DNA of 64,000 bases from Moorella mulderi DSM 14980 (GCF_001594015.1 NZ_LTBC01000011.1:1-64000), one strand, 5' to 3'. Shown: positions 8,957 to 17,647, counted from the stretch's first letter. Notes: generated by a model from the letters alone, not told the origin. A program made the numbers and translations.

Positions 8957-9721
8957 TTAATTTTCCAGGGTGCCCAGCAGGCAGAAGGGTTTTCCCGCCC
9001 TGCGCCCCGCGGTTTCCAGGGCGGCCGGGTCGCCGGCGGCGAGGATGCAGGTGGCGGGGCCAGCCGACTTGCGCAGGTCCAGCTCCGGTAGGCCCGGCCG
9101 CCAGTTGATTTGCAGCCTGTATAAAGCGGCCAGGTCCAGGGCCTCGGCCAGGATGCCCCGGGAGCCGGCGGGGACGATTTCCCGGATGCCCGGCTGGTCG
9201 AGGAGCAGGCGCACGGTTTTTAGGTCTACGATTTCCGGGTCGTCGAGGAAGACCTCGGTTCCGACCTTGGGCCGCCCGAAGAGGGCCAGGGCGTCGCCGG
9301 CGGCCAGGCGTCCCATTAACAGCGCTGTGGTTGCCGCCAGGCCGATGACGGTGACCCCTATCCCGGATTGGATAGTGGGGACGTTTTTTTCGCTGCTGCC
9401 GGTGAGGGCTTTCTCCGGGTCGATACCCAGCGAGCGGACCTCGTCGGCCACGCCCTCCCGGATGGCCGCACCTGCAGGTTCCGGTTCCACGCAGAGGGTG
9501 TTGACGATGCAGACTGGCCAGGCGCCTACCGCCAGGATTTCCATCAGGGCTACCCTGGCGGTAAAGCGGCCCAGGACGTATCCCGGCACCCGCACCACGT
9601 CGGCTTCCTTGGGGCCGATGGCCCCGGCGGAGTCGCAGGCGATCACCAGGGTTCTCTGCGCATCCAGGTCCAGGATGGTCAAATCCCGGTAGCGGCGGGG
9701 GGAAAGGGTGGCCGGGGTCAT
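8957..9721 (-). CDS. AIR-synthase-related ATP-binding protein, candidate alpha-ribazole kinase (CblS-like)
   Basis: A 254-residue protein resembling the PurM/AIR synthase-related fold. ACDSAGAIGPKEAD near residue 30 fits an N-terminal nucleotide-binding segment, and GSSEKNVPT lies near residue 110. In Listeria and Geobacillus a protein of this type (CblS) phosphorylates alpha-ribazole for cobamide lower-ligand assembly and is encoded next to the transporter CblT. Here the start overlaps the stop of an ECF-type S-component gene by four bases, and both lie behind a cobalamin riboswitch. That context supports the CblS assignment, which is otherwise inference. Confidence 0.65.
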   Translation of the reverse strand: MTPATLSPRRYRDLTILDLDAQRTLVIACDSAGAIGPKEADVVRVPGYVLGRFTARVALMEILAVGAWPVCIVNTLCVEPEPAGAAIREGVADEVRSLGIDPEKALTGSSEKNVPTIQSGIGVTVIGLAATTALLMGRLAAGDALALFGRPKVGTEVFLDDPEIVDLKTVRLLLDQPGIREIVPAGSRGILAEALDLAALYRLQINWRPGLPELDLRKSAGPATCILAAGDPAALETAGRRAGKPFCLLGTLEN

Positions 9722-10272
9722 TTACCTTCACCTTTCCCCCGGCCGGCGGCATAGCTAGCGGGAAATACCCGGCGCAGGCTGGTGAAGGCAGTTGCGGCCA
9801 GGACGATGTTCAGGGTGGAAGCCACCAGCAGGGGCACCACCATGGCCAGGAAGAATGCTTTGCCGAACCCAGGCAGGGGGATAAACAGCGCCGGGAGTAA
9901 CAGGCCGTTGAGGGCTATTCCCGCTGCTATCCCCAGCCAGGGGGAAAAGCGGTAGAAGAGGGCAAAAAGGGCGACGACAGCGGCCATGCCGGCGGCAACA
10001 ACCAGGTGGAGGGGCAGGGTGAGGGGGAACCCGGCGGTAAAGGCGGTGAGCAGGTGCCCCAGGGAAGCTATCAGGGCCCCGTCGGCGGGACCCAGGATGA
10101 GGGCGCCGAGAAAGCCGGGAAAAGAATCGAAGGCCGGGGTGCCGGTGATGCTGGGTATTTTTAGATTGGCGCCCACAGTTGACAGGGCGATGAGCATGGC
10201 CAGGGTGGCCAGTCGTCTGGCCGTCCAGCGGCTTGCCTTAACGGCCGGGGAGGAAAGTTCCGGTTTTGCCAT
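9718..10272 (-). CDS. ECF-transporter S component, candidate alpha-ribazole transporter (CblT-like)
   Basis: A 184-residue hydrophobic protein with about five or six membrane segments, typical of the substrate-binding S component of energy-coupling-factor importers. The first helix follows a short basic N-terminus (ASRWTARRLATLAML). AAGGAG precedes the ATG at 10272. It is the first gene after the cobalamin riboswitch and terminator and is coupled to the CblS-like gene. No ECF A or T subunits are visible in the window, so it would have to share them. A cobalt, precursor or alpha-ribazole substrate fits the riboswitch; the last is preferred because of the neighbour. Confidence 0.7.
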   Translation of the reverse strand: MAKPELSSPAVKASRWTARRLATLAMLIALSTVGANLKIPSITGTPAFDSFPGFLGALILGPADGALIASLGHLLTAFTAGFPLTLPLHLVVAAGMAAVVALFALFYRFSPWLGIAAGIALNGLLLPALFIPLPGFGKAFFLAMVVPLLVASTLNIVLAATAFTSLRRVFPASYAAGRGKGEGK

Positions 10273-10334
10273 GTTTGCTTCTCCTTTCTAAAGAAGATTT
10301 TGTCAGGGGCGAAATGGGGCCGGGCCACCCTCAA

Positions 10335-10369
10335 CAAAAAAGTCCCCAGCCGTCTTCCGGCTGGGGACT
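10335..10369 (-). terminator. Terminator forming the riboswitch expression platform
   Basis: On the minus strand AGTCCCCAGCC pairs with GGCTGGGGACT across a seven-base loop and is followed by a run of T residues. It lies between the cobalamin riboswitch and the transporter gene, so ligand binding probably controls readthrough. Confidence 0.88.
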
Positions 10370-10422
10370 TTACCATCATCCCCGGTTGCTTCTCCCCTTT
10401 CCTGGCGAAGGTGAGAGGTCAT

Positions 10423-10601
10423 ATGGACAGGCAGGTCTCCTGGCTCGCGCTTCCTTGTTTTGCGATGCCTTCCCGGGAACTATCCCAGTGGCGTTATATC
10501 GCCAACTCCACGCTCACAGTGGCGGGACCGCGCCGGATCGCCGCCTGAAAAGGCGGTTACCGGACTTCCCTATTCTCCCCCTCCCGGGGGCACCTGTCCA
10601 T
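10423..10601 (-). ncRNA. Cobalamin (B12) riboswitch
   Basis: Minus-strand RNA with the conserved B12 box AGCCAGGAGACCTGCC, the upstream core GCGGTCCCGCCACTGT, and a nine-base P1 helix formed by ATGGACAGG and CCTGTCCAT at the two ends. The GGTGCC element follows P1. It precedes a terminator hairpin and a corrinoid-type transporter and kinase pair, so high B12 should switch these genes off. Confidence 0.93.
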
Positions 10602-10626
10602 TTTTCCATCTAAGGTTGTCAATATT

Positions 10627-10655
10627 AATATAACCCACCCTCTGGCTTTTGGCAA
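10627..10655 (-). promoter_or_regulatory. Promoter for the cobalamin riboswitch operon
   Basis: On the minus strand TTGCCA (10650-10655) and TATATT (10627-10632) are separated by 17 bases, about 25 bases before the riboswitch P1 helix. Confidence 0.65.
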
Positions 10656-10764
10656 GCCCTGTTTGGGGGTTGATCCTCTCCAGACAGGCGCGATTCCAGG
10701 GCCTCTTCATATAACCTGTCGCTGCCGGGGCAAAATAGAAATATCAGCAGCGAGGGGGATGAAT

Positions 10765-11262
10765 ATGGTAGACGATGCATCTCTACGGGAAAAAGTGCGG
10801 CAAGCCTTACGCGAGGACAAGGACCTGCGCGGTTATGGCCTTAACGCCGACGTGGTGGCGGGCGAGGTCCAGCTCCAGGGGATCGTCGATACCCTGAAGG
10901 AGAAGGAGCGGGCCGAAAGGCTGGTGCGGCAGGTTCCGGGGGTGAAAGGGGTGGCCAATGCCGTGGCTATCAGCACCGACGGGACCGTCCGGGACGAGGA
11001 CGTGACCATGGAGGTCAACGAGGAGCTGGATCAGGACCCGCGGGTGGACCTGCGCCATGTTGGCGCCGAAAGCGTTGACGGCCACGGTACAGTAGTCTTA
11101 AAGGGCCGGACGGACGATCCCACCGAACTGGAAGCGGCCCGGGAGGCGGCAGCTAAAGCCCGGGGTGTGACCCGGGTGGTGAGCCAGGTTAAGGTAGGGG
11201 AAGAGGAAATGAGCCTGGAGGATATTTTCCACCGCCAGGTGAACAACGATAGGGAAGGATGA
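10765..11262 (+). CDS. BON-domain protein (two BON repeats)
   Basis: A 165-residue protein with two BON domains (residues about 7-72 and 76-145). Each has the alternating hydrophobic pattern and a conserved Gly in the central turn (VAGEVQLQG, GHGTVVLKG). BON domains usually bind phospholipid or sit next to membrane or osmotic-stress proteins. No signal peptide is visible, so it is probably cytoplasmic or peripheral. Two ATGs are possible: the one at 10759 abuts the GAGGGGG, while the one at 10765 has a six-base spacing and is preferred. It is monocistronic and ends in a shared hairpin. Confidence 0.75.
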   Translation: MVDDASLREKVRQALREDKDLRGYGLNADVVAGEVQLQGIVDTLKEKERAERLVRQVPGVKGVANAVAISTDGTVRDEDVTMEVNEELDQDPRVDLRHVGAESVDGHGTVVLKGRTDDPTELEAAREAAAKARGVTRVVSQVKVGEEEMSLEDIFHRQVNNDREG

Positions 11263-11279
11263 TCTTCAGCGAGATAATC

Positions 11280-11310
11280 TATAGCCGCCGGGCTTTCACC
11301 GGCGGCTATA
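11280..11310. terminator. Bidirectional hairpin between BON gene and vapC
   Basis: A 12-base-pair stem (TATAGCCGCCGG with CCGGCGGCTATA) around a seven-base loop. It overlaps the stop of the converging toxin gene. The T-tract is poor, so it may act as a weak terminator or mRNA 3' stabiliser. Confidence 0.6.
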
Positions 11311-11749
11311 GATTTGGTGTATGGGTGGCGTTGCCTATCCAGATTACCTCGAAACCAAGTTTTGGTGCCAACTTGTGGATTTCCGGATCACCAGTAATAA
11401 CCGGTGCCTGTAGCTCTTGAGCCAGGGAAACAACGAAGGAATCAGCATAGGATAATCCCCCGCAGGCTTTTACTCGTGCCGCCCCTTTAATCCTCGTCCA
11501 GGGACAGTCAATGAGAGTTATACCTTCATCCGCAAAAATGGTTTCGACGAATTCACCGGCAGCCTTTTCACCTTTTTTCCTCAGGAGCATATAGTAGGCC
11601 TCGCCCAGATTGATTAGGCTTAAGAAGCTCATATTATTATCGTCGCTTATGATATCCGCTACTATCTGGGCACCGGGCTCTTCTTCCAGCAAGGCTAGGA
11701 GAGCGTATGTGTCAAGAACAAATTTTGCTGTCTCCATGTAACTGTTCAC
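11306..11749 (-). CDS. VapC-type PIN-domain toxin, second copy
   Basis: A 147-residue PIN-domain protein. The first catalytic Asp is in FVLDTYALLALL near residue 13, a Glu is in SLINLGEAYY, and the third and fourth acidic positions are in SYADSFVVSLA and ITGDPEIHKL. It is paired with an AbrB-like antitoxin whose stop overlaps its start by four bases. It belongs to a different subfamily from the toxin at 8205 and is probably an independent acquisition. Confidence 0.85.
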   Translation of the reverse strand: MNSYMETAKFVLDTYALLALLEEEPGAQIVADIISDDNNMSFLSLINLGEAYYMLLRKKGEKAAGEFVETIFADEGITLIDCPWTRIKGAARVKACGGLSYADSFVVSLAQELQAPVITGDPEIHKLAPKLGFEVIWIGNATHTPNL

Positions 11750-11994
11750 CGCTTTTCCCGAGAGCGCTCAGCAGTTCTTTCTTTTATTAAAGCTGTAGTA
11801 AGCTTATCTGTGGGACTACTGCTTTTATATTTACCGCGCAGCTCGAGAAAGGGATGCTTGGGAAGCGGTCGCAGGGTTATAATACCGTTATTATCTTCTA
11901 CTGCCAGCTGATCGCCTTTTTTCAAACCGTAGTTTTTACGTATTTCCAGGGGAATAACGATTTGTCCCTTTTGGGAAACGGTTATTTTATACAT
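11746..11994 (-). CDS. AbrB/MazE-family antitoxin
   Basis: An 82-residue protein with an N-terminal swapped-hairpin AbrB domain (KITVSQKGQIVIPLEIRKNYGLKKGD) and a basic C-terminal tail likely to bind the PIN toxin. It is first in a two-gene toxin-antitoxin operon. Confidence 0.87.
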   Translation of the reverse strand: MYKITVSQKGQIVIPLEIRKNYGLKKGDQLAVEDNNGIITLRPLPKHPFLELRGKYKSSSPTDKLTTALIKERTAERSREKR

Positions 11995-12030
11995 TGTTCT
12001 TACCCCCGTTATCCGTCTTACTAAAAATTA

Positions 12031-14001
12031 TTATACTGCTGGGGGGAGCGTATGTAAATAATATACCTCCGCCCGGGGACCTTGGGGACCGTAGTAAAAG
12101 AAGGCCAGGGTCGGGTCGTCCTGTTCCGGTCTTTCCGGGTGGCAGGGGAAGAGTTCGATAAAGCCGTGGCGGCGCAGGTTTGCCGGGGCTTCTTTCGCGA
12201 GCCCCGGCATATATTTTTCTATGGACCGGGGAGCGGTTATTCGCGCCATGTAGTTTGCACGCTCCTCCCCGGTCAGGGGCGAGGGCGGTACCCAGCCCGG
12301 GAAGTTCCGGCTGCGGTCGCGGCAGAGAAAGTCGAATTTAAGGAGCTGGTAGAAACGGTCCAACTGGCGGGCGGTAAGGGGGTAAAAGCGTTCCGGCCGT
12401 ACCGCGCCCGGTGGAGTAGGGTGTCCCGCCTCCAGTTTCCCGCCGGGTTCTTCCAGGTACGGTTCTCCCGGTGCGGCGGGCCGGGCCATACCGGCAGGGC
12501 CGGCCAGGCCGGCGGCAAAGGCGGCCAGGAATTCAAAAAGATCCCGCTGGCTGTGGCCCCGGCGCAGGAGGCCCCGGGCCTCCCACCAGGCGGCCATGGT
12601 CTCGTAAAGGGTGAAGCAGCTGCCGCCAAAGGCGGTCGCGGCCAGGTAGCCGAGGGCGTGATCGGCCAGGTGGCTGTTGCCGTAATGGCGCAGCAGGGTT
12701 TCCACGCTGTGAAGCCGGAGCATCTCTTCATAGGTAATGGTGCTGCTGGCCAGTACTTCGTAGGGGGGGCGGTCGAGGAAGAGGTAGCCGAATTCACCGG
12801 CCCGGGCGCGCAGGCTCGTGCCTTTCAGGAGTTTCAGGAAGCCGAGCTGGATCTCGTGGGGTTTTAAGGCCGCTACGGCGTCGAAACTTTTGCCTACGCC
12901 GGCGTAAGTCTCCCCGGGCAGGCCGGCGATGAGGTCCAGGTGCAGGCGGATGCTGCCGGCTTCCCGCAGGCGGAGGGTGTTGGCAGCCAGGCGGGTCCAG
13001 TCCTGGCGGCGATTGCAGAGGGCGTTCACCCCGGCGTCGATGGTCTGGACGCCGATTTCGAACTGGAACAGACCCGGCGGCACCTGGTCCAGGAAGGCCA
13101 GCATCTCTTCGTCCAGGCGGTCGCCGGCGATTTCAAAGTAAAAACGGGCGCGGGGCCTGCGGGAGAGGAGAAACTCCCAGATGGCCAGGGCCCGTTTTTT
13201 ATTGGCGTTAAAGGTGCGGTCGACGAACTTGATCTCCCGGACGCCGGCCGTTAGCAGGCGTTCCAGGTCGTCCCGGACGCGTTTTAGGGAGAAGTAGCGC
13301 AGGCCCTCCGTAGTGGATGAGAGGCAGAAACCGCAGGCAAAAGGGCAGCCGCGGGAGGTTTCGTAGTATACCGTGCGCTGGCGGAGGTCGTTGCCGGCTG
13401 CCTCCAGGTCTTCCTGGTAGGGGAAGGGGATGGCGTCCAGGTTGCGGGGTAGCGGCGCCGGCGGGTTGACGACAACCTCACCGCCCCGCCGCCAGGCCAG
13501 GCCGGGGATGGCTGCCGGGTCGGGTACAGGCCCCGGGGCAAACCTCTCCGCCGCCGGCCGGGCTATGGAGGCGAGGAGGGGTTCCTGCCGGCTCCCTGCC
13601 TGGGGGTGCTGTCGCCCGGCCAGTTGTTCCATGAGGGCGCGGAAGGGGATTTCCCCTTCACCGGTGATCACCAGGTCAACCTGGGGATTTTGCGCCAGGA
13701 AGGCGGCCGTGTCGAAGGAAACCTCAGGGCCACCACAGAGGACGAGGAGATCCGGCCGTACTTTCTTAAGAATCGCCGCTACGGCCAGAGTGGGTGCGCT
13801 GTTCCAGATATAGCAGGAGAAGGCCACCATGTCGGGCTGGTACCGGTAGATAGCGGCGGCGATATGTTCCGGGTGGTCGTTGATGGTGAACTCATCCAGG
13901 ATAAAGGTGTGGGGCAGGTCGCGGCAGCAGGCGCGCAGGTAGCGCAGGGCCAGGTTGACGTGGATGTACTTGGCGTTGAGGGTGGTTAAAAGGATCCGCA
14001 A
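12031..14001 (-). CDS. B12-binding-domain radical SAM protein (DUF4080 type)
   Basis: A 656-residue enzyme. The N-terminal cobalamin-binding-like Rossmann domain (residues about 1-130) is followed by a radical SAM domain whose 4Fe-4S ligands are CPFACGFC near residue 219. The long C-terminal region matches the DUF4080 family. The start is a TTG at 14001 after GGGGGT. The family reaction is unknown; B12-type radical SAM enzymes often methylate or rearrange carbon centres. It sits on the minus strand 65 bases downstream of the thiI stop and may share its transcript, though no functional tie is obvious. Confidence 0.82.
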   Translation of the reverse strand: MRILLTTLNAKYIHVNLALRYLRACCRDLPHTFILDEFTINDHPEHIAAAIYRYQPDMVAFSCYIWNSAPTLAVAAILKKVRPDLLVLCGGPEVSFDTAAFLAQNPQVDLVITGEGEIPFRALMEQLAGRQHPQAGSRQEPLLASIARPAAERFAPGPVPDPAAIPGLAWRRGGEVVVNPPAPLPRNLDAIPFPYQEDLEAAGNDLRQRTVYYETSRGCPFACGFCLSSTTEGLRYFSLKRVRDDLERLLTAGVREIKFVDRTFNANKKRALAIWEFLLSRRPRARFYFEIAGDRLDEEMLAFLDQVPPGLFQFEIGVQTIDAGVNALCNRRQDWTRLAANTLRLREAGSIRLHLDLIAGLPGETYAGVGKSFDAVAALKPHEIQLGFLKLLKGTSLRARAGEFGYLFLDRPPYEVLASSTITYEEMLRLHSVETLLRHYGNSHLADHALGYLAATAFGGSCFTLYETMAAWWEARGLLRRGHSQRDLFEFLAAFAAGLAGPAGMARPAAPGEPYLEEPGGKLEAGHPTPPGAVRPERFYPLTARQLDRFYQLLKFDFLCRDRSRNFPGWVPPSPLTGEERANYMARITAPRSIEKYMPGLAKEAPANLRRHGFIELFPCHPERPEQDDPTLAFFYYGPQGPRAEVYYLHTLPPAV

Positions 14002-14066
14002 AGGTATACCCCCGTAAAACAGAAGTCAGATACAAGACACCCATGCCGCTGGCGCGGCACGCCGGC

Positions 14067-15239
14067 TTACATGCCCGTATCTTCGGGCTCTACTGTGAGG
14101 ATTTCCAGGCTTGCCAGGCACTCCTCGACAAGCTCCGCCACGGCCAGGTTCTTTTCGGCCGCCTCCACCCGGGCCAGGGGCGGTTTGGTAGCCGGGTGTT
14201 TGGGGACAAAGAGGGTGCAGCAGTCTTCGTAGGGCCGGATGGAGATGGCGTAGGTGCCGATGCGGCGGGCTACCTCGATAATCTCGCTCTTGTCCCAGGC
14301 CACCAGGGGCCTTAAGACCGGCAGGTCGACCACTTTGTTGATGACGGCCATACTCTGGAGGGTCTGGCTGGCCACCTGGCCCAGGCTTTCTCCCGTGAGA
14401 ATGGCCAGGGCATCCTCTTTGGCAGCCACCGCCCTGGCGATGCGGAACATCATGCGCCGCATGATGGTGACGTAAAATTCCTCCGGGCAGTGCTGGCGGA
14501 TGGCCTTCTGAATATTGGTAAAGGGGGCTACCACCAGGCGGAAAGGTCCGCTGTAGCCCGCCAGGACCCGGCAGAGGTCGATGACCTTTTCCTTGGAGCG
14601 CTCGCTGGTAAAGGGGAAACTGTGGAAATGGAGGGCCGTGAGTTCCAGGCCCCGCTTCATACCCATGTAACCGGCCACCGGGCTGTCGATGCCGCCGGAG
14701 ATCAGGAGCAGCCCCCGGCCGGTGACCCCCACGGGCAGGCCGCCGGGTCCCGGGATGATGCGGGAGTAGATGTAGGCCCCTTCGTCACGGATTTCTACAT
14801 GAATAACACGGTCGGGATGGTGAACGTCTACCTGCTGGCCCTGGCTGTGGGTCAGGAGATAGGCCCCCAGCTCCTGGTTGACCTCCGGCGAGGTGAGGGG
14901 AAAGCGTTTATTGGGCCGCTGGGTCTGGACCTTAAAGGTGGTGCCGGGGGAAACCTTTAAAACGGCCAGGGCGGCTTTTTTGATGGCTTCCAGCTCCAAG
15001 GGAGCAGTGACTACCGGGCTCATGGAGATGATACCGAAGACGCGCTGCAGGCGCCGGGCTACGGCTTCCAGGTCGTCATGCAGGTCAACGAAGACGCGGC
15101 CAAAGGTCTTGCGCATCCCGCGGGGCGGCAGGTCGCCCAGGGCCCGGCGCATGTTGGCCAGGAGTTTGTCTTCAAAGTAAGGGCGGTTGTTGCCTTTCAG
15201 GCTGATCTCGCCATAACGAACCAGTAAAGATGTATACAT
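14067..15239 (-). CDS. thiI: ThiI, tRNA 4-thiouridine synthetase
   Basis: A 390-residue protein. It has an N-terminal ferredoxin-like domain, a THUMP RNA-binding domain (about 60-165) and a PP-loop ATP pyrophosphatase domain with SGGIDSPVA near residue 184. It adenylates uridine 8 of tRNA for sulfur insertion. No C-terminal rhodanese domain is present, as usual in Firmicutes, so sulfur must come directly from a cysteine desulfurase, which is encoded just upstream. The ATG at 15239 with GGAGG upstream is chosen over the in-frame codon at 15257. Confidence 0.94.
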   Translation of the reverse strand: MYTSLLVRYGEISLKGNNRPYFEDKLLANMRRALGDLPPRGMRKTFGRVFVDLHDDLEAVARRLQRVFGIISMSPVVTAPLELEAIKKAALAVLKVSPGTTFKVQTQRPNKRFPLTSPEVNQELGAYLLTHSQGQQVDVHHPDRVIHVEIRDEGAYIYSRIIPGPGGLPVGVTGRGLLLISGGIDSPVAGYMGMKRGLELTALHFHSFPFTSERSKEKVIDLCRVLAGYSGPFRLVVAPFTNIQKAIRQHCPEEFYVTIMRRMMFRIARAVAAKEDALAILTGESLGQVASQTLQSMAVINKVVDLPVLRPLVAWDKSEIIEVARRIGTYAISIRPYEDCCTLFVPKHPATKPPLARVEAAEKNLAVAELVEECLASLEILTVEPEDTGM

Positions 15240-15290
15240 GAAAATTCCTCCGCACAAGGCAATCTTACTATCCGTAAACAGCCTTTTTTC

Positions 15291-16442
15291 CTACAAAGCC
15301 CACAGTTCCGTTACACATTCCTTTATAGCTTCGACCGCAGGGGTAACTTCATCAGGAGTATTTAGGGCCCCCAGGCTGATGCGGATGGCTCCTTCCAGGC
15401 GCCAGCGTTCCAGGTGCAGGGCTTTGAGGACGTGGCTGGCCTCCTGCTTGCGGGAGTGGCAGGCCGAACCGGTGGAGACGTAGACGCCCCTTTGCTCCAG
15501 CATGTGGACCAGGACTTCCGCCCGGACGCCGGGGAAGGAGACATTCAAAATATGGGGGGCGCCTTCCTCCGGAGGGGGCCCGTTAATTCGCGCGCCGGGG
15601 ATGGATTCCAAGAGCCTCGTAGCCAGCTCGATTTTTATTTCCCGCATTCTGGCCACCCGTTCCTCCATGTGAGCGGCAGCAAGCTCGGCTGCCAGGCCAA
15701 AGGCAGCAATACCCGCCGTATTTTCCGTCCCCGCCCGCCGGCCGGCTTCCTGCTCACCGCCAACGAGTAAAGGCTCCAGGCGCAGCCCTTCCTTTATATA
15801 TAGGGCACCTGTACCTTTGGGCCCGTGGATTTTGTGGGCGCTCAGGGACAGCAGGTCAATACCAACTTTCTGGCAGTTAAGGGGAATTTTGCCGTAACCC
15901 TGGATGTGGTCGACGTGCAGGACGGCCCGGCTTTTGCTGTGGACCAGGCGGGCAACCTCCCCAACAGGCTGTAAGGCGCCCGTCTCATTGTTAACGCTCA
16001 TAACGCTTACCAGGATAGTATCTTCCCTCAAGGCGGCTTCCAGATCGGCCGGACGAATGACGCCCCGGGAGTCCACCGGGAGGTAGGTAACCTCGTAACC
16101 CTCGGCCTCCAGCCGCCGGCAGGCGGCCAGCAGGGAGGAGTGTTCGACGGCCGTGGTGATGATGTGTTTACCCTGGCGCCGGCGGGCGCGGCTGATACCC
16201 CATACGGCCCAATTATTGGCTTCGGTGCCGCCGGAGGTAAAGTAGATCTCAGCCGGACGGGCACCTATCAGGCCGGCTACCTGGCGGCGGGCGTGAGCCA
16301 GGGCCTTTTCAGCGGCAATACCCAGGCCGTGGAGGGAAGAGGGGTTACCGTAATTTTCCACCAGCATTTTATGCATTACAGCCGCGATGCCGGGCAGGAC
16401 GGGTGTGGTAGCGCTGTTATCCAGGTAGATGGCTGGCTGCAA
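15291..16442 (-). CDS. Cysteine desulfurase (IscS/NifS class, ThiI partner)
   Basis: A 383-residue PLP enzyme that takes sulfur from cysteine. The PLP lysine is in SAHKIHGPKG near residue 205, and the catalytic persulfide cysteine is in STGSACHSRK near residue 327. The start is TTG at 16442 with GGGAGG upstream. It lies 51 bases before thiI on the same strand, the arrangement of Bacillus YrvO/NifZ-ThiI, so it probably feeds tRNA thiolation. One oddity is HVDHIQ, where the family usually has HVDAxQ beside the cofactor aspartate. Confidence 0.92.
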   Translation of the reverse strand: MQPAIYLDNSATTPVLPGIAAVMHKMLVENYGNPSSLHGLGIAAEKALAHARRQVAGLIGARPAEIYFTSGGTEANNWAVWGISRARRRQGKHIITTAVEHSSLLAACRRLEAEGYEVTYLPVDSRGVIRPADLEAALREDTILVSVMSVNNETGALQPVGEVARLVHSKSRAVLHVDHIQGYGKIPLNCQKVGIDLLSLSAHKIHGPKGTGALYIKEGLRLEPLLVGGEQEAGRRAGTENTAGIAAFGLAAELAAAHMEERVARMREIKIELATRLLESIPGARINGPPPEEGAPHILNVSFPGVRAEVLVHMLEQRGVYVSTGSACHSRKQEASHVLKALHLERWRLEGAIRISLGALNTPDEVTPAVEAIKECVTELWAL

Positions 16443-16580
16443 GGCTGCAAAGCCTCCCTTGGCAAAGGCTGTTTCTCCTAGTATTATACAACAAATGGTC
16501 GCGACTTAAAGGCCGTGGCACCACTCCGGGGGTGCAAGCATATTGTAAATTAAAATCGTCACCTTTGAGGAGTGGCGCTC

Positions 16581-17582
16581 ATGCAAAGGGTAGAAAGAGC
16601 CCTATCGAGGTACCGGGAGGACCTTTTGAGTTTGCCTAACGTGGTGGGTGTAGGGAAGGGATTTAAGAGCGTCCGGGGCGAGATAACCAGGAAGCCGGCA
16701 GTAGTAGTCCTAGTTAAGGAGAAATTACCGGTTGCTAGATTACAGCGGGGGGCCAGGATACCCCGGGTACTGGATGAAGCGGACACCGATGTCCTGGAGG
16801 TAGGGGAACTGCGGCTCCTGGGCCGTACCGAGTACCAGCGGCCGGCCCGGCCGGGGATGAGTATCGGCCACTATAAAATTACCGCCGGTACCTTCGGGGC
16901 GGTGGTGAAAGACCGGCAGACGGGGGAACCCCTCATCCTTTCCAATAACCATATCCTGGCCAACATTACAAGCGGCCGCGACGGCCGGGCCAGCATCGGC
17001 GATCCCATCCTCCAGCCCGGTCCCTATGACGGCGGCACCGGGGACCAGGTAATCGGCTACCTGGAACGCTTTGTACCTATTTATCCTGTCGTTCAGGAGG
17101 TTACCTGCAGTCGAGCTTTGCGTTTCCAGGAAATACTCAACCGCCTTGTGCACCTGGTACGTCCCAATTACCAGGTCAGGATGCAAAAGCTGACAGCGGC
17201 CACCAATATTGTTGATTGCGCCGTGGCCCGGCCGGTCAGTAAAGATGTTATCCAGACGGAAATCCTGGACCTGGGGCCGGTGAAGGGCGTCCGGGAGCCC
17301 GAACTGGGCATGGAAGTAGTAAAGAGCGGGCGTTCCAGTGGCATCACCCGCTCCACCATTAAGGTTCTCCAGGCCACCGTCAAGGTACTCCTGGAAGAAG
17401 GGTTAACCGGCATGTTTAGCGACCAGTTCGTTACCGGCCCCCTTGCCCAGCCGGGGGACAGCGGCTCCCTCATCCTGGACAACGAAAATTACGCCGTCGG
17501 CCTTCTCTTTGCCGGTTCAGATCAGACTTCTGTCGGCAATCGCATTCAAAATGTCCTGGAGCAACTGGAAATTGAATTCTAG
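16581..17582 (+). CDS. Trypsin-fold serine peptidase-like protein
   Basis: A 333-residue protein with a chymotrypsin-like triad in order: His in SNNHIL near residue 120, Asp in IVDCAVA near residue 214, and Ser in PGDSGS near residue 293. The N-terminal 80 residues (NVVGVGKGFK, PAVVVLVKEKLP) form a separate domain seen in similar clostridial proteins. There is no signal peptide or membrane anchor, so the location is uncertain. GAGGAG lies eight bases before the ATG. The gene is monocistronic and faces ypeB convergently. Activity as a protease is inferred from the residues only. Confidence 0.72.
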   Translation: MQRVERALSRYREDLLSLPNVVGVGKGFKSVRGEITRKPAVVVLVKEKLPVARLQRGARIPRVLDEADTDVLEVGELRLLGRTEYQRPARPGMSIGHYKITAGTFGAVVKDRQTGEPLILSNNHILANITSGRDGRASIGDPILQPGPYDGGTGDQVIGYLERFVPIYPVVQEVTCSRALRFQEILNRLVHLVRPNYQVRMQKLTAATNIVDCAVARPVSKDVIQTEILDLGPVKGVREPELGMEVVKSGRSSGITRSTIKVLQATVKVLLEEGLTGMFSDQFVTGPLAQPGDSGSLILDNENYAVGLLFAGSDQTSVGNRIQNVLEQLEIEF

Positions 17583-17601
17583 TTCCATAGTTCACTGCTT
17601 T

Positions 17602-17646
17602 CCCCGGCTCAAGCCTCCATGGCTCCTGGGCCGGGGTTAAATTTAT
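17602..17646. terminator. Hairpin between converging genes
   Basis: CCCCGGC (17602-17608) pairs with GCCGGGG (17640-17646), with an inner GCC/GGC pair. No long T-tract follows, so terminator activity is uncertain. Confidence 0.4.
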
Positions 17647-17647
17647 G

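Noticed and set aside
8877-9752. Minus-strand open frame overlapping the CblS-like gene in another frame
   Set aside because: The translation is Pro/Arg/Gly-rich with no fold, as expected of a GC-rich shadow; the 8957-9721 frame matches a known fold and couples to the transporter.
12082-12867. Long plus-strand open frame opposite the DUF4080 radical SAM gene
   Set aside because: It is the reverse-strand shadow of a gene with clear catalytic motifs and GC-rich codons; the translation shows no recognisable domain.
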